From NCBI GenBank assembly GCA_016785225.1, contig JAFBJZ010000603.1:2703501-2767500 (forward strand): a stretch of DNA of 64,000 nt. The letters are read 5' to 3'. Source of the stretch: Psettodes erumei. Taxonomy: Eukaryota; Chordata; Actinopteri; Pleuronectiformes; Psettodidae. A model generated the notes under the pieces. It saw only the letters and a list, made by a program, of their open reading frames with translations, made no database searches and was not told the DNA's origin. Positions 37,140 to 49,967 of this stretch are shown piece after piece. The stretch's first letter is position 1; every line of letters begins with the position of its first letter. The position numbers and the translations under genes were made by a program.

Positions 37140-39054
37140 CTATCTGCCGTGGTTGTTGGGAAGCTGCGAGGACGCCGCCGCGTGCCGCTCTTCCAGCTCG
37201 GCGAGGGCCAGCTCCAGCTGCTGGATCAGTACCCGCTTCTTGAACCTGGGACGGAAGGCGAAAGAAATGAGGAAGAAGCAGGGGGGGGGAAAAAAAGGAA
37301 AAAGCTCGGCTGCATTAGAGCCATTCGCTGTTTGTTTCACATACAGCAGGTGAACCCGCATTAAAAAGCGCTGAAAGCAACTGCAGTGTGGTCGTGAGTC
37401 ACCGATCATAGCTGCGATGCTTCAAGGACACTAAACCTGCAATTGTAATGTCACTGCGGTGACTCAGGGCGAAATGACACACTGTTGAACGGTCGTGAGT
37501 CAGAGACGGGACTGATGTGACGCTTTCAAGAGGTCAAATACTCTTCCACTCAGTCCTGTAATGGCACAGGCAAAGAAATGAGTCACTGTGTCTTACCTGA
37601 CGGCCTCTTTGATGGCGTGTTGGATGAAGTACCTTTGGACATTAAGTGGTCCTTTCACCTGCTGCAGGAGGGAAAGTATGGCCTCGTAGTCTGAGAGAAA
37701 GCACAGAGGCACAGACAGGGATGAAGAAACAGGGCGATTTAAATACGACGGGACGGATGCGCGGGCTCAGACTCACTTCGTCCAGGCTTGCGGACCTCTT
37801 TTATGACCCGCGTGCGCAGCTCCGCCTGGCTCCCATCCAGCGGCGCGATGAAGATGGTCTCCAGCGCCGCAGGGTGGTCGGCCTCCGAGCCCTCCAGCTG
37901 GCTCTGCGGACTCAGCCGCTCGCAGTTGTGTTTGTCCTCCGGCGGCCGCTCCTCTGCGCAGTCCTCCGCCGGTCTCTCCTCCGTCGTGTTGGCGACCTCC
38001 GCCTGAACCGCCGCCGCCCCCACCCCGGCCTTCTCCTCCGGCGTCGGCGGAGACGGATTCCCCGCGACGGGCTCCGTCTCGGCGGGCCAGATCTCCCCCG
38101 GCTCAGGCCCGAGAACCCCGTCGCCGTTGCTCTCGGGGACCGCCAGGTTGTTGACATCCGCCCCTGCAGGGGTGACAACCAAAAAAAAAAAAGATTTACG
38201 ACGACTGATTGACGCCTTTCGGGCAGTAATGCTGTACAGCTGCTTTTACCTTTGTGCTGCGGGACGGGTTTGATGAGGTTCTGCTGCCCTGGAACCCCAA
38301 CCGGACTCTTTCCCACCACCACGTGGTTGGTGTTCCCCGGCGGGGTCTGCGGCCGCCGCAGGAGCGGGGACATGCTTCGCCTCCTCTTCATCGTAGTGCC
38401 GGAGTTGGAATCGTTGGAATTTCCTCTTTTCTTGTTCTGGGGGCCCGCCACAAACTCGTCCGCCTCGTCGATCATCATGCCCTGAGATAAAAAAGGATGA
38501 GAAGTGAGTGGAGAGATCAGCACGTGACACTGGATCAGCCGGCGTTTCGCGCTCGCGCGTCGTCACCTTCTTATCCTGCTTGAAAGGATTCCCAAACGTG
38601 TGCAGGCGTTTGGGTTGGTCGGGGTCGATCTCCCTCAGGGGAGACGGCATCATTTTCAGGTACTCCTGATAGTTTCCCATCTGAGCCACTGGAATACTGT
38701 GCAGATAGTCTGACAAGTGCGGGAGACTTCATTAGTGTTAATGAAATAATGAAAAACTCAGCGCCAGCCGGGTGAACTCCAAATCCAACTGACACTGAAC
38801 TGGAGTTGCTCCGGCGCGATGTTTTCTTCATCAAGCTGATCACGGGGCCACGTACCTTCGTCTTGCCCTCGGATCAGCTTCTGGGACGTCCGCAGCAGAT
38901 TGGAGCGCATGCGGGTCAGCTGATCCAGAAGGTTCCGCCTCGGGATGTCGTAGGCATTTCGATAAGCCTGAGGTTTGACATCCTGCGGACGCATCAGCGT
39001 GTCGAGTCAGACAGGGCCCGCCCACACTCACGCACACAAACACAAACACAAACA

Positions 39055-39104
<50 letters not shown>

Positions 39105-42100
39105 GAAGTACTTGCGGTCCTGAGTCTACCTTGTTGAGCAGGGCGATCTGGAAGCCGGCGAACTCTTTGAAGTTGATGTCCACCAGTCGGAGGGGCGCCT
39201 CCCCCGTGATTCCCTGCAGCAGCTGCTTGAAGTCCCGCCGGTGGGCCAGAGACAGCGAGCTGGAGTGGTTCTTCACCTTTATGCCGGTTTCTTGGGGCGC
39301 CTTCTTCCCCACGGACACGATTAAACGGTCCGATTCAATCTTTGCCTTCGTCCCAGCAAAGCAAGGGCAAAGAAAAACACTCAACGTTACTGGCCGTCCA
39401 GATAATTCTCACTGATATGGGCATCTTTCAAGGGATACCCTCATTAAAGCCTTTTCACGTGGATATTTTTCTATTTCGTCTTTTGGAGTCCCAGATATTC
39501 CAATGTATGAAGTATAAATATCACATTTTATGTATATATATCCACAAAACTATATGTATATAATAACAGCAAAGACATGGGCGTGTCTTCACAAAAGGGA
39601 CTGGTTTAATTCAAGCCCTTCACAGCGTCAGAATAATAAACGGCGGCTAACGACTTCAGTTGCGGTCTCGCGGCAGACTTTGCATCGCGATCCTTCCAGA
39701 GTGAAGATTACCTCGCGAGCTCAAGGGCACTTGGAACGACCGACGCGCACACACGGGCTTTTTTCGCCCGCGCGCCCACTGTACCTGTCCCATTACTTGG
39801 GGATTGATGTTGAAGGGAACCTGTGTTTACCTGCTGGCTGAGCTTCTTCAGGTAGGAGATGATGCTGTAACTCAGGCCGCAGTCAATGGTGTCGGCAATA
39901 AGATTAGGCGCGCCCATCATCCTCAGCGCCTTTTTTAAAGGCTGTGAAAGGAGATTTTTGGATGTTAGTTATTCAACACACTAATAATCCATGTAATAAA
40001 CATGTACTAAAGGAGGCATGGGCGACAGTTTACCAAGAGGTAGTATGGAGGCATTGTCTTCAGGTACATCTCAAAGGCCTGTCGCCACTTGAGGTTTGGT
40101 TTTAATTTGTGCACTTTAAACAAATCATCTGAAAGGAGAAAATGAAGAATGGGATGTGTGGGGGAAAAAAAAGAGCTCATTTTATCATTCTGGATCAGTG
40201 AGCAGTCAGCCATCCACCTGCAGCTCCTCCTGCTGCTGCTGCTGCTGCTGCAGGGCTGACGATAGCACACACGCATCAATATTCAGGTGGTGAGTCGAAA
40301 ACAAGCATCACAACACAACACCGGCGGTTATCCCTCTTAATACCGCATTATCCCCAAACATCTATTTGTTGCACAGCATTCTTAAAGAAATGCTGTTCTC
40401 AGTTATAAGCCTGTTAGATATTTCACTAAAGATGCTGGAGGGGGAAAAAAAAAAAAAAAAATCCATCGCAGTCGATGAGGTGGCCCGTTTTAAATTTAAC
40501 CTCAGCTCAGACCTACTGACCCAGAAGAGTTTCGGGGCCACTTCAACGAAGGGAGCACTTTTCTGCCGCGTCTTACCGAGGAGCGGGAGCAGGACCGGGT
40601 AGTTGTAAGGCATGACGAACAGGTTGACGCAGGTGAGAGTGGTGCTGGCTTTGAGGTAGCCGAACGGCTGTCCCAGGTCATTCTGCTTCCCGCTGCTGCT
40701 AACAAACACCTGCGGACGAGAGGGGGGGAACCGGTTGAAATACGCGACGGCCACGGCGCGGAGCGGTATTAATTGGCGGCCCGGCGGAGCTGCTGGCCGC
40801 GCAAAGCATATTCTGCAGCCCACCTGCCAGCACATGTGTGGCGACTTCCTCTCCAGGATGTACTGGGTGAGCGGGGAGGGCTCCAGCTCGTACTTGTCGA
40901 AGGGGAGTTTGTCGATCACCATGGGCTCGCAGTCCACGCAGGAGAACCGCACCATGGGATGAGCGGAGCGAGGCGGCTGAGGAACAGGAGACGGAGAGAC
41001 CTTCTGCGGTTAAACACCCGGGTGGCGTCTTCGCAGCAGCGACATAGAAACAAAGCTTTGGAGGTTTTAGGGGACTGGGGGAAAAAAAAGTGCGTTTGCA
41101 GAGCTGATAACTTGATGATACAAACTTCCTAAAGACTGCCAATAAAAGAGCGACAGAGATACAGAGCATAAAGAGGCGTGTGAATGTGGGCTCAGACAAT
41201 ATGAACATGAGGACATTAACGGTGGTTGCGTCGCAGTCGGATTCACGTCGACAGACTCGAGGCGCCGCTCGGGTGTTTCTAAGCCCGTCTCGGCTCACCA
41301 GCGTAGGAGAGTTCTGGTCGGGCCAGAAGGACTCGGGTATGGGCCAGTGACCCACTGGCACGCCGGTCTTCGGGTTGGGCCGCACGTAGATGAGCTTGTG
41401 GCAGCTGTGCCACGGCTGCGAGCTGAAGGACGACACGGGACGACTGGACTCCACTGAGTTGTCTGTGGAGCGGAAGGAGCGCACGACATGAGACCGGCAA
41501 AGACGCGCAACCCGCGGGAATTTGCGTCTGTAGCAACTAATAAAAAAAAATCACCGTTCAGAGCCTTTGCATTCTTAAAGCTAAATATGCACAACTTGGA
41601 ATCTGCCCTTTCGCCTTTAAGATGAAGTCAAATGATCTCAGCGTTTATATTTTCATAGCCTAGTGGTTTCTCTTCTCCTGCATTTGGTGGATGTAGAAAC
41701 TGCACTCAGTTCTCCTTTTACTGTGAAACTGCATTGTGGTTATCCAGGATGAGAGGATCTCTGCTGCTTTCACGTTTTAGTTTCTCCAGCCAACTATTTG
41801 AGCCGTACCGGGTGTTATCTGCTCTCTCTTGAGCAGCCCAACGTTTTGCGCATACCGAGCTGTTACGACAGGAAACGTATGTAAATGTCAAAAAAAAAGA
41901 AAGAAAAGTACCTTCTCCAATGAAAGGCGGATCTGGCCCCGTCTTCTCAAAATTAATGACAACGCCGCTCTGGACCTTTTGGACCAGAGACTCCAGACAC
42001 TGGTTCAACATCCTCTGCGTCCGCACACAGTACGATCGCCCTGGCGGGAAAAGGTGATGCACAGCGATCGTCAACAACGCGGCGCTGCCGACGCGAGTGC

Positions 42101-45100
42101 GGGCGCAGTAGGAGAAAATGCCGAACCTCCGGTGACTTCGCACATCTGGGTGATGGCGGACTCGTCCGTGGGGACGCTGCCGAGCTGCTCGTTGTCCGGC
42201 GCGGCCGCGCCCGGCAGCCGCAGCACCAGCGCGAACAGCCGCTGGTCCCAGCGGAAGGGCTCTTTGGTCAGTTCGCTTCCTGCCAGAGGAGAGTTCAGAG
42301 GCAGGTGCAGCTGGACAGCGGAGGGGGGGCGGGGGAGAAGACGCGGACGATGGGAGGGGGAGGTAAATATCAACTGCGTGAATATTGTTTCTGAAAAGGC
42401 AGCGGACGCCGCGTCTCTTGTGTCCTCACCTCGTCTGGCACCCCAGAAGCTGTGCGTGAGCTTGTTCCCGTCGGTGATGGTGATGATCACGGACGGCTCC
42501 AGGAAGAAGGGGTTACGTCCCTGAGAGGGAAACGATAACATTCGGAGGTTAACTCCCAGTTTGGTCGCGCGGCGACCTCGTCTCTCCTCGCCAGCCTGCC
42601 GTCCTTTACGCTCCAGACCGATCGCACGCCGTCATCGGCGTGGTCACGCCTGTGATAACCTGCTGGATGTGAACTGTGCAGGCGCTACTCCATCATCTGC
42701 TTTGACCTCTGGTTAAAAAATGTTACGTCTAGGGCTTTTTAAAACCTTTTTTTGAAACGAATGCACGAAACGAACCTAAACCTAACCTAAAAGCATGGAA
42801 GTAAGGCAGAAAGCCAGTGAGGTCAATTTGCCCTAGAATTATTTATTATAGCATATTCTTATCTGTACTTCACAGCAGTATGTAGCAGTTCCTCCTGACG
42901 ATGGGGTTAGATTGTTTTAATGCAAACTGGTCTCAGATAAGCAGCAGGAAAACGAACGATCCCGATTGAAGTGTACGAACGTGTGACGTTTTCTAATAGC
43001 CTGCAATCGGACACAAAGGGAAATGAATTCATCGATTCCAAAGACTTTTCCAGCTGCAGGTGATCTGTGTTTTACTGCACCTGCACACGCCTGCGGTTCA
43101 CCTGACTGCTCATGTGAGAGCGGGCTCTCCTAACCGGGGCCTCTGATCCAAATCACTGCACTACGGAGTCAAACCAACTCTGGTACACATTAAAATAAAG
43201 GATGTGGAGGAGCAGTAAGAGCCAGTTATTCTTCTGCCTTTTTCAAGATGACAAAACAAGTGGTGTGTAAAGGATAATTAAAATGTGCCTAATGCTATGT
43301 TTACAGCCATTACCAATGGGGAAACGACTTTATGTTTTTGTGAAGCAGCAGTGGTTCATGTGCGAATAAGCAATAATTAAAACGACTCGAAGAACTGAAA
43401 GAAGGTGTTACAACGTCCAAGAGGAACTGGCTTACTCTCTTATTGCAACAGATGAGATTGCTGTCAAAGAAAGGGTGGGACAGTGGGACAGTGGGACAGT
43501 GGGACGCCGGCATCGGGTACCTGTCCGTAGTTGTCGATGCCTGAGACGAGGCGGTTGAGGTTGAGAAGGTCAAAGGCCGTGCGAAGAGCGTGACCCAGCG
43601 TGGTCAGGCCAGACGCCTGCAGGTTCTTCAGCTCGCACATGAAGGTGGCGTGGTTCTCCTTCCAGCCGGCCTGAAATGCATACAGCGACAGTGAAGTGCG
43701 TGGTGAGGAGCCGCAGACCCAAATAGATCCAAACCCAGATGCACCAACTATGCAATTACGAGGGGAAACAAAGCGAGGTTTGTTCACTGAGGGCCACTGA
43801 CTGATTCATGTCAAGCGTCTGACAGGAGAACGTTGTGGGAATTCAGACCCGTTTAAAAAAAAAAAAAAAAAAAGGGGTTTAGTTTCATACATGACAGGCG
43901 ACGCAAAATACGCTTCCCACTGCTGCCTTGTCCTCTGTGGCACAGATCTACTCCCAGAGGACAGGATGTGAGCGTGCAACTGCTCCTGGACTTCTCCCCA
44001 GCCAGGTCAAGCACCTTAGCGCTGAAGCTCCGCGCTTAATCAATCGCGGGATATCGCTCCAAAGCCACGATTTGGGTGGAATTTCAAGGAAAGCGTCGCG
44101 TCAATGACGTCGGACAAATATCATCAGCGATCTCGCGCAGCCGCTGAAGCAAAAGTGAACGTGGAAGTGCGTTCGCCGGGTTGGCGGCAGAGGAATAACC
44201 CAGACGCGGGAATGTCAGGCTTAGCTCGCGCTCAATAATTCAGACAACAGAATATGTCTGTTTTCCCCTGCCCTACCTCCGCTCTCTCCCTCGACATCAA
44301 CAATTTATTGCCTCTGTAACTGTGCGATCAGAGTAGCCCCATTCAGGATAACCTTGTCCTTTTCATCATAATCCTTCGGTACACAAAGCGGGCAGAAACA
44401 ACACGGGGGGGGGAGGCAATGGAGACAGAGGGAGGAAGGTCAGGAGGAAGAGAAGTTGTGTGCAGGCTCTGCCACCAGGGAGGAGCACTTTAGTTAGCAC
44501 CTGGATGAATTTATGCGAGGGAGGAGGCTGACATGGCGGACTACTTGGCGGAGACGCTCCGCACGAGACGATTTCAGTGGGACGCATTTAGCTGTTGTCT
44601 GGACCGAACACTGCAAGGTCAACGGCTGGGGCGGAGAGAATTTTCATTTCCGTGAATGACGGCAACCGCTCAAAAACATTCTGTCCCGACCCCGGTCTGA
44701 GAGCGACGCCTCTAGTAAGATAATAAAACTTCCATGATTCTGTTTTAAGTGCTGCGGCTGGGAGCTGAAATTGGCCCGTTTGCCCTTTTGAATGTAGAGG
44801 TCAATAAAGAGCCAGGTGGAGCCCGTGTCGCGCGGGTTCTCGCTCGGCGCCAAGCAAACCCGCGTCATTATTCCAACTCATCAGAGTTGCAGCTGCATCT
44901 GAAGCGAATGAGGCGGCTCCGTAGGATAGAGTGTAAAGTGCACCAATTACATCGCGACAAAAGGTGAACGATAAATGCAGGCTGATTGAACGCCTGTCTG
45001 AGGAAAAGGGAAAGGGCTGCACTCAAAACTATCAATCAAATGTTGGAGTTGTATTGGTGAAATAAATGAAAAGAGCATTTCATCTGTAGATGAATTTACC

Positions 45101-46837
45101 CATATACTGTGGGCGAAGTTAAAGATATTCAGTGTAAAAGTGTAAGAAGACGTGGCAAACGCTAATAACAGTAGTACAAGTATAATCAAGTACATAAATC
45201 ATAAATCTTCTAATAGACTGTACAAAACGAAGGTGAGGCTGGTTTATTTTATCTCTAATTATGTGATAAAATTGTAAAAACTCAAGAGAAATTCATTATG
45301 TTACTGAACTTCCTCCTCGTATATTCTCACTTGCAGCATGTTTCGTGAAAACACTTCCCATTCTCTTAGTGATAAATACAAGTGCAACGCTAATGCACGG
45401 GCACGTTAAATGAACAATGTAAAAACGCTCTTGTCAGCTGCTGTGAGACAGTCTGTGGGATCACCGCTGCCGGTCTGGTGCAGTAAAGAGTATTATGCTA
45501 AACGAGAACTACGGGGTTCACTAATTACAAGAAAACCCTTAGCTTGCACTATGCTTTATTCTAAAACCTCACGCCAGCATCTTTAAGATTGAGTAATTAA
45601 TAACTTTTTAGCTCTGGCATTTTTTTTCATGTGGACATAAGGCATGCAAAACCAAAAAACAAATATGCAAAGAACTATATATGATGTCTCTTCAAGGACT
45701 AATGAGTCAGGTTAGAGTGAGTCCTTAGCATATTGTGCTGAGAGTAGTAGAGTGTTGTTTGCAGACAGAGTTGGGCAAGCCAGGAGCTTTCTAACACAGA
45801 CCAGCCGCTGATGCAGATCAGGGACTTCAGGTGTTGATGTGAATACTTAGAAATGTATTTTATTGGGCAAGAGGAGCTCGGAGAGAGATGTGTGCCAGGT
45901 CATGTAACAAGTCAACAGATTAGTGGTGAGGATAGCTTTGCTGGCATGAAACCCCTGAAATTATTGCAGTGATTCACACGTTATATTGTGTTTCCTGCTT
46001 GGGTTTGTGTGCATGTAAACTAGAGGGTGTTTGTATGCTGGGCCATACTGCTCACAGTATCGAAATAAAAAAAATATTATTATATGTACGATGATAATTT
46101 TTCTTCCAGCGAACTCATAAAGATTAAAAAAAAAATCTCATGTTGAAAGGGCTTATCAACTTTCAGCCCACATTGGCCAATGGTAATGCGTGGAGGATGC
46201 TAGGGGCGGAGTTGAAAATGACCGGCGGGCTCTCTGACCAATCCAAATATTGTACGGTCAAAAAAAGAGTGACGTCATAAGCGATAATAAATCTCTCCGC
46301 CTCCATCTCAACGCCCGAGACTTTTCTCAACACAAAAGCAAAATGTCCGCTGGATGTTCGGAGGTAGTGCATCTCCGGGTCTGCGGCTATTTGGAGCAAA
46401 AAAAAAAGCCGTGTTTCGCCACCGGGAAGCCGCCCAACACTGACTACAAACCAGAAGGATAATAAAATCTCACTGACAGAAAAATACGTTCGACTAGTCA
46501 AATGTAAAAATTGTATCAGTGGCTAATTACCTTCACTCCGTATGGTGGATCATCGAATGTAACTAGCATGTACCTGTCGCCTCTACTAGCCGGGTCTCGG
46601 GCACGCAGCTGTCAAAAACAGAAAACCAAAACATATATTAATTTCGACCGACCTCCCCCAAGGAACCCTAAGCTCACCAAAGGTGCATACTTGCTGGAAA
46701 AAAGTCGGGGTAAAATCATTCTTTACCTTCATAAAGACCTCAACCGCGCCTTTAGCAACGTCCAGATACGTCGTACCCAAATAAGTGCGCTGATTCATAG
46801 AGGCGGACGTGTCTAACAGGAAAAGTAAAATAGGCAT
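37140..46837 (-). CDS. ints6l: Integrator complex subunit 6-like (DDX26B)
   Basis: Eighteen coding exons, minus strand: 46727-46837, 46531-46608, 43521-43670, 42430-42520, 42127-42310, 41912-42040, 41299-41462, 40824-40976, 40577-40709, 40034-40128, 39831-39941, 39130-39345, 38856-38982, 38567-38709, 38250-38481, 37777-38163, 37597-37690, 37140-37245. They total 2704 bp, one base over a multiple of three; without the extra base in exon 4 the product is 900 residues (human about 860). Residues 1-170 form a VWA domain with MIDAS motif D9-T-S-A-S13. Conserved stretches include FSCVDCEPMVIDKLPFDKYE, FGYLKASTTLTCVNLFVMPY and GMMIDEADEFVAGPQNKK. The C-terminal coiled module (FKKRVLIQQLELALAELEER) ends the chain. 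Integrator processes snRNAs and attenuates Pol II; INTS6 subunits recruit PP2A. KKALRMMGAPNLIAD and RRSMSPLLRRPQTPP favour INTS6L over INTS6. Confidence 0.92.
39026..39103. repeat. (CA)n / (CAAACA)n microsatellite in an ints6l intron
   Basis: CACAAA units grade into a pure CA tract. The tract ends about 27 bp from the donor side of the exon at 39130. Confidence 0.95.
40226..40252. repeat. (CTG)n trinucleotide repeat in an ints6l intron
   Basis: About eight CTG units on the plus strand, CAG on the ints6l coding strand. It lies in an intron about 100 bp upstream (transcript sense) of the exon at 40034-40128. Confidence 0.9.
43475..43505. repeat. 8-bp minisatellite (GTGGGACA)n
   Basis: Nearly four exact units, ending 15 bp from the exon-3 donor of ints6l. 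Confidence 0.9.
43671..46530. other. ints6l intron 2 (2.9 kb)
   Basis: The longest intron of the gene. It contains a short plus-strand ORF beginning ATGGCGGAC near 44533 (about 40 codons, no homology recognised), a poly(A) run and AT-rich sequence, but no supported gene. Confidence 0.5.
43856..43873. repeat. Poly(A) tract in ints6l intron 2
   Basis: An uninterrupted run of A followed by GGGG. No adjacent target-site duplication or element body was recognised. Confidence 0.8.
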
Positions 46838-47367
46838 TTTAAATGTAAAGCCGCGGTTGTATGCTTTTCTAAAATAACTGTTATCCACATATGACCTATC
46901 GTGCGGCCAAACAGTTCGCACATGTGTGTATATATTTGTTATAATAAGCCCCCCCTCCAGAAGAGGGCCGTTGCCTCTGCCCTCTATCTATCTGCCTTTC
47001 TAGAGCTCTGTCTCGGCTCGCGCTGTTCAACTTCTGCTCCTAACCGAATGTAACGCCCCGCTCCCTCAGCTGCGACGCCATTGGCTGAGCCTGATTTCCC
47101 TAACCACGCCCCTTTGCTATATAAATATATAAAGGAGGTCGACATGGTTCGCGTATACAGTACAACCGCGTACCCGTTACATTTCTATGTATGCCAAATA
47201 GTGGCCTGTGGTCTGTGGCTCTGGTGTTCGTATACGCATGTACAAACTGCTATAAAGTGGCCTACCTGCCTGGCTTGAAATGAGACAACTGATATCTGTT
47301 TCCTGTATAGATCATATTCATTGATACTAAATATTTCCCCCGCGCGCACCCTCCTCCCCAATACTTG

Positions 47368-47414
<47 letters not shown>

Positions 47415-48500
47415 ATACACGACTTCTGAGTCTGATTTACCCCCCCCCTCCCCTCCCGTCACTCTATTGCTGCGTTCAAGACCCCTCAAAAGCTCCACAC
47501 ATACTACAATAAAACAAACCATTAAAGCAACACGTGCAGCTCATGGCTTCATAAACAGGAAAACTAATTAAGTTCGATATTGTTTTAGTTTATAAATCAA
47601 TTATCATACTTGTATGTGCATTTTGTACTGCAGTGGTAGAATCGCGAGGAGATGCACATTTGATTTAGACAATTGTATGTACTTAAACAGACCTCCAAAA
47701 ATATATTTGACATATAACAATGTAAATCCCTCAAAGCTATCGTCTGCTTCGCATGTGCTTTCTCAGTGAATCCGACACCACTGGAAGGCAACACTGCTGT
47801 GACACGAAGAGATGTTCTCGATGCGTCCTTTTGACACTTGGTCAAACGCCTAATGATGAAATCACACATAACGCCACAAAGGGACCTTTGTTATAAGCTA
47901 AGCCTGTATATCAGAATAGATTTTTTTTTTAAAAAAAACATATCTCATAGATTTAAAGGTCAGTGGAAAGTCATCGGTGCCAACCCCAGAAACAATGTTT
48001 AACTGTGAAAAGATGAAGGGTGACGATGAAGATCTTTCCAGGACAGATTTGCGTGCTTATAATTACATTTTACACTGATAGTGTATTGTATACAGGATAT
48101 AACAAAAACTCCTTGCAATTGGATGAATGGACGAACTTTAAATGTTTGGAGTGATTAGTCAAGTGTCAAGCATGCAGATAGAATCCAACATGAATCTGGC
48201 TGTGAATGTAGAGACTTTTACTTTTTCTCTTTCTCTCTTTCTCGGATCAGGGTGAACTAGTATGGTAAACCGACATCTTTTCGTAATCATCGTGGTGAAA
48301 CTCGTCGAATCAACAGTGAATCTGATGAAGTGGCAACATTCGAACACATTATCGAGATATTTGTCGCGATCGGGGTTCCTATTTGCATGCTCCCCACTGG
48401 GGGGCCTGTGGTGAAGTTATTACAAACATATTACTCCTGGCTCGGAACATCTTTACGTCCGCTCCGTTGACGTCGAGCACGTACTCGCTTGCCCTCCGCC
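46838..48500. promoter_or_regulatory. Divergent spacer between ints6l and mospd1
   Basis: The ints6l start (46837) and the inferred mospd1 5' exon (about 48500) face away from each other. A CCAAT box (CCATTGGCTGAG, read inverted) lies near 47080, and TATATAAATATATAAAG near 47116-47135. A (CA)n repeat is at 47368-47410. No coding sequence was found. Confidence 0.4.
47368..47410. repeat. (CA)n microsatellite
   Basis: About 21 CA units. Confidence 0.95.
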
Positions 48501-48501
48501 A

Positions 48502-48643
48502 TCCCAGCATGCACCGCGAGATCCGCAGTATATTGTTGACAAAGAGAAAAAAGGGCTGGAGAGAAACGACAGCAGGGCTGGATCACAGGCGCAGAACCCG
48601 GCGATAGCACCGACGTTACACGAACCCGAGTGCTGACAACAAG
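48502..48643 (+). promoter_or_regulatory. Likely mospd1 core promoter and non-coding first exon
   Basis: TCCCAGCATGCACCGCG at 48502-48518 closely matches the ZNF143/SIX5 promoter motif. It is followed by sequence without an ATG-led conserved ORF and a plausible splice donor, ACAACAAG|GTGAAG, at about 48643. The coding start is in the next exon at 49968, so a non-coding first exon is expected. The exact transcription start is not visible. Confidence 0.4.
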
Positions 48644-49967
48644 GTGAAGTCTCGCTCTGAGTTTATTCTTGACATAATTCCCTGCTCGGCTCTATTTTCT
48701 GCAATGACACTGCGCGTGGACAACCTTAAGCGGCTGCCAGTTACCGTCTGGGGTTTTCCTAGCCGGCTAACGTTAGCCAACGTTATCAATAACGGTTCAG
48801 TGTTAGCATTAGACTATAAAGATGTGTTATTGCGGTGTCAGAGATGGTGAATGTAATAAAATTACGGGTGCGGGTACGAGATCAACAGTTTGCATTATGT
48901 TTTTTTTCTTAACGACGTCGTTGTCATATTTATGAGCCATACATCTGCACGAAGACCTCACTTCCTGTGTCTGTTAACGTTGTATCTTGCGATTACGCTG
49001 CAGTTTAAAAGCATCTTCCACGTTACGCTTTACACACTTAATACGAAAGAACGAAAGCAAAGTCTCAGTGAAGTAACCGCGGAATAAGACGTCAGCGAGT
49101 GCGTGCGGTGACTGCACTAAAGCTTTGTTGCTCATGAAGGGAATTTATCGTGATTTTTTTCCCCCTACGTGGACGCGGAGAACAAATCGGGTTGCGACAC
49201 CACGAGCCTGGTTCCTCGAGCTCCGCCACGACCATGTAAACACTCCGAGCCACGTGACCAGCCACATGGAGTTCTGTGAGCTCGGTCGAACCAGCGTGGA
49301 TTCAACTTCTTTACGTGACAGGCGTCCCTTTTCCTCTCTGTCGTGATTTATTTATCGCCCGCGGATGGAAAAGGCGTGAGACGCTTCTAGCCAACCGACA
49401 CCGTTAGGCCATGCGTTCAGTATTTAATATAAATTAGCAGGAGCGATTCAGTTCTAAAGCGTCGTCTCCTTTGTACTGAGGTATTAGCTTGTGGAAGCAG
49501 CGCTGTAATATGCAAGATGTAACTGCCTCATATACTGTTTAAACTCGAGCTTGACCTGCAATTGGCCGGGCGATATTAACGTATTATACGTGCACATTTA
49601 TGAGTAATTCTTAATAATAATTTCATCACTGAAATCCCACAGATATATGTGAGGTGGTTTAGAAGCAGCGCTGGTGATGTATAGTTTAGCATGATAACTT
49701 ATTTCTAGTACAAAATACAGCATCAGATTTAGCAATGGTTCAAGTCTAGGAGGTGCACTGTACAAGCCCAGTCCCAAAATATAAATAAGTCTCACGACAG
49801 GGCTTCTTGACCTTTATGTACTTCATTACTCATCACCTGCGTCGCTTCCCAGTATCGGGTCATGGCCCCAAGAAGCTGAGAGCGGGAAGTGCCGTTTCCA
49901 CCGAGAGGGAGATCTCACAGCTGGGCAGTCGGCAGAGCGGGGTGGGGGACGAGCTCAGTCGGAGCCA

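Noticed and set aside
37646..38212. 188-codon Arg-rich plus-strand ORF
   Set aside because: Antisense shadow of the GC-rich ints6l exon at 37777-38163.
41829..42524. 231-codon plus-strand ORF
   Set aside because: Antisense to three ints6l exons, which have conserved protein and splice sites.
44533..44650. Short ORF MADYLAETLRTRRF inside ints6l intron 2
   Set aside because: Good Kozak-like ATGGCGGAC but only about 40 codons, no homology recognised and no exon partner found.
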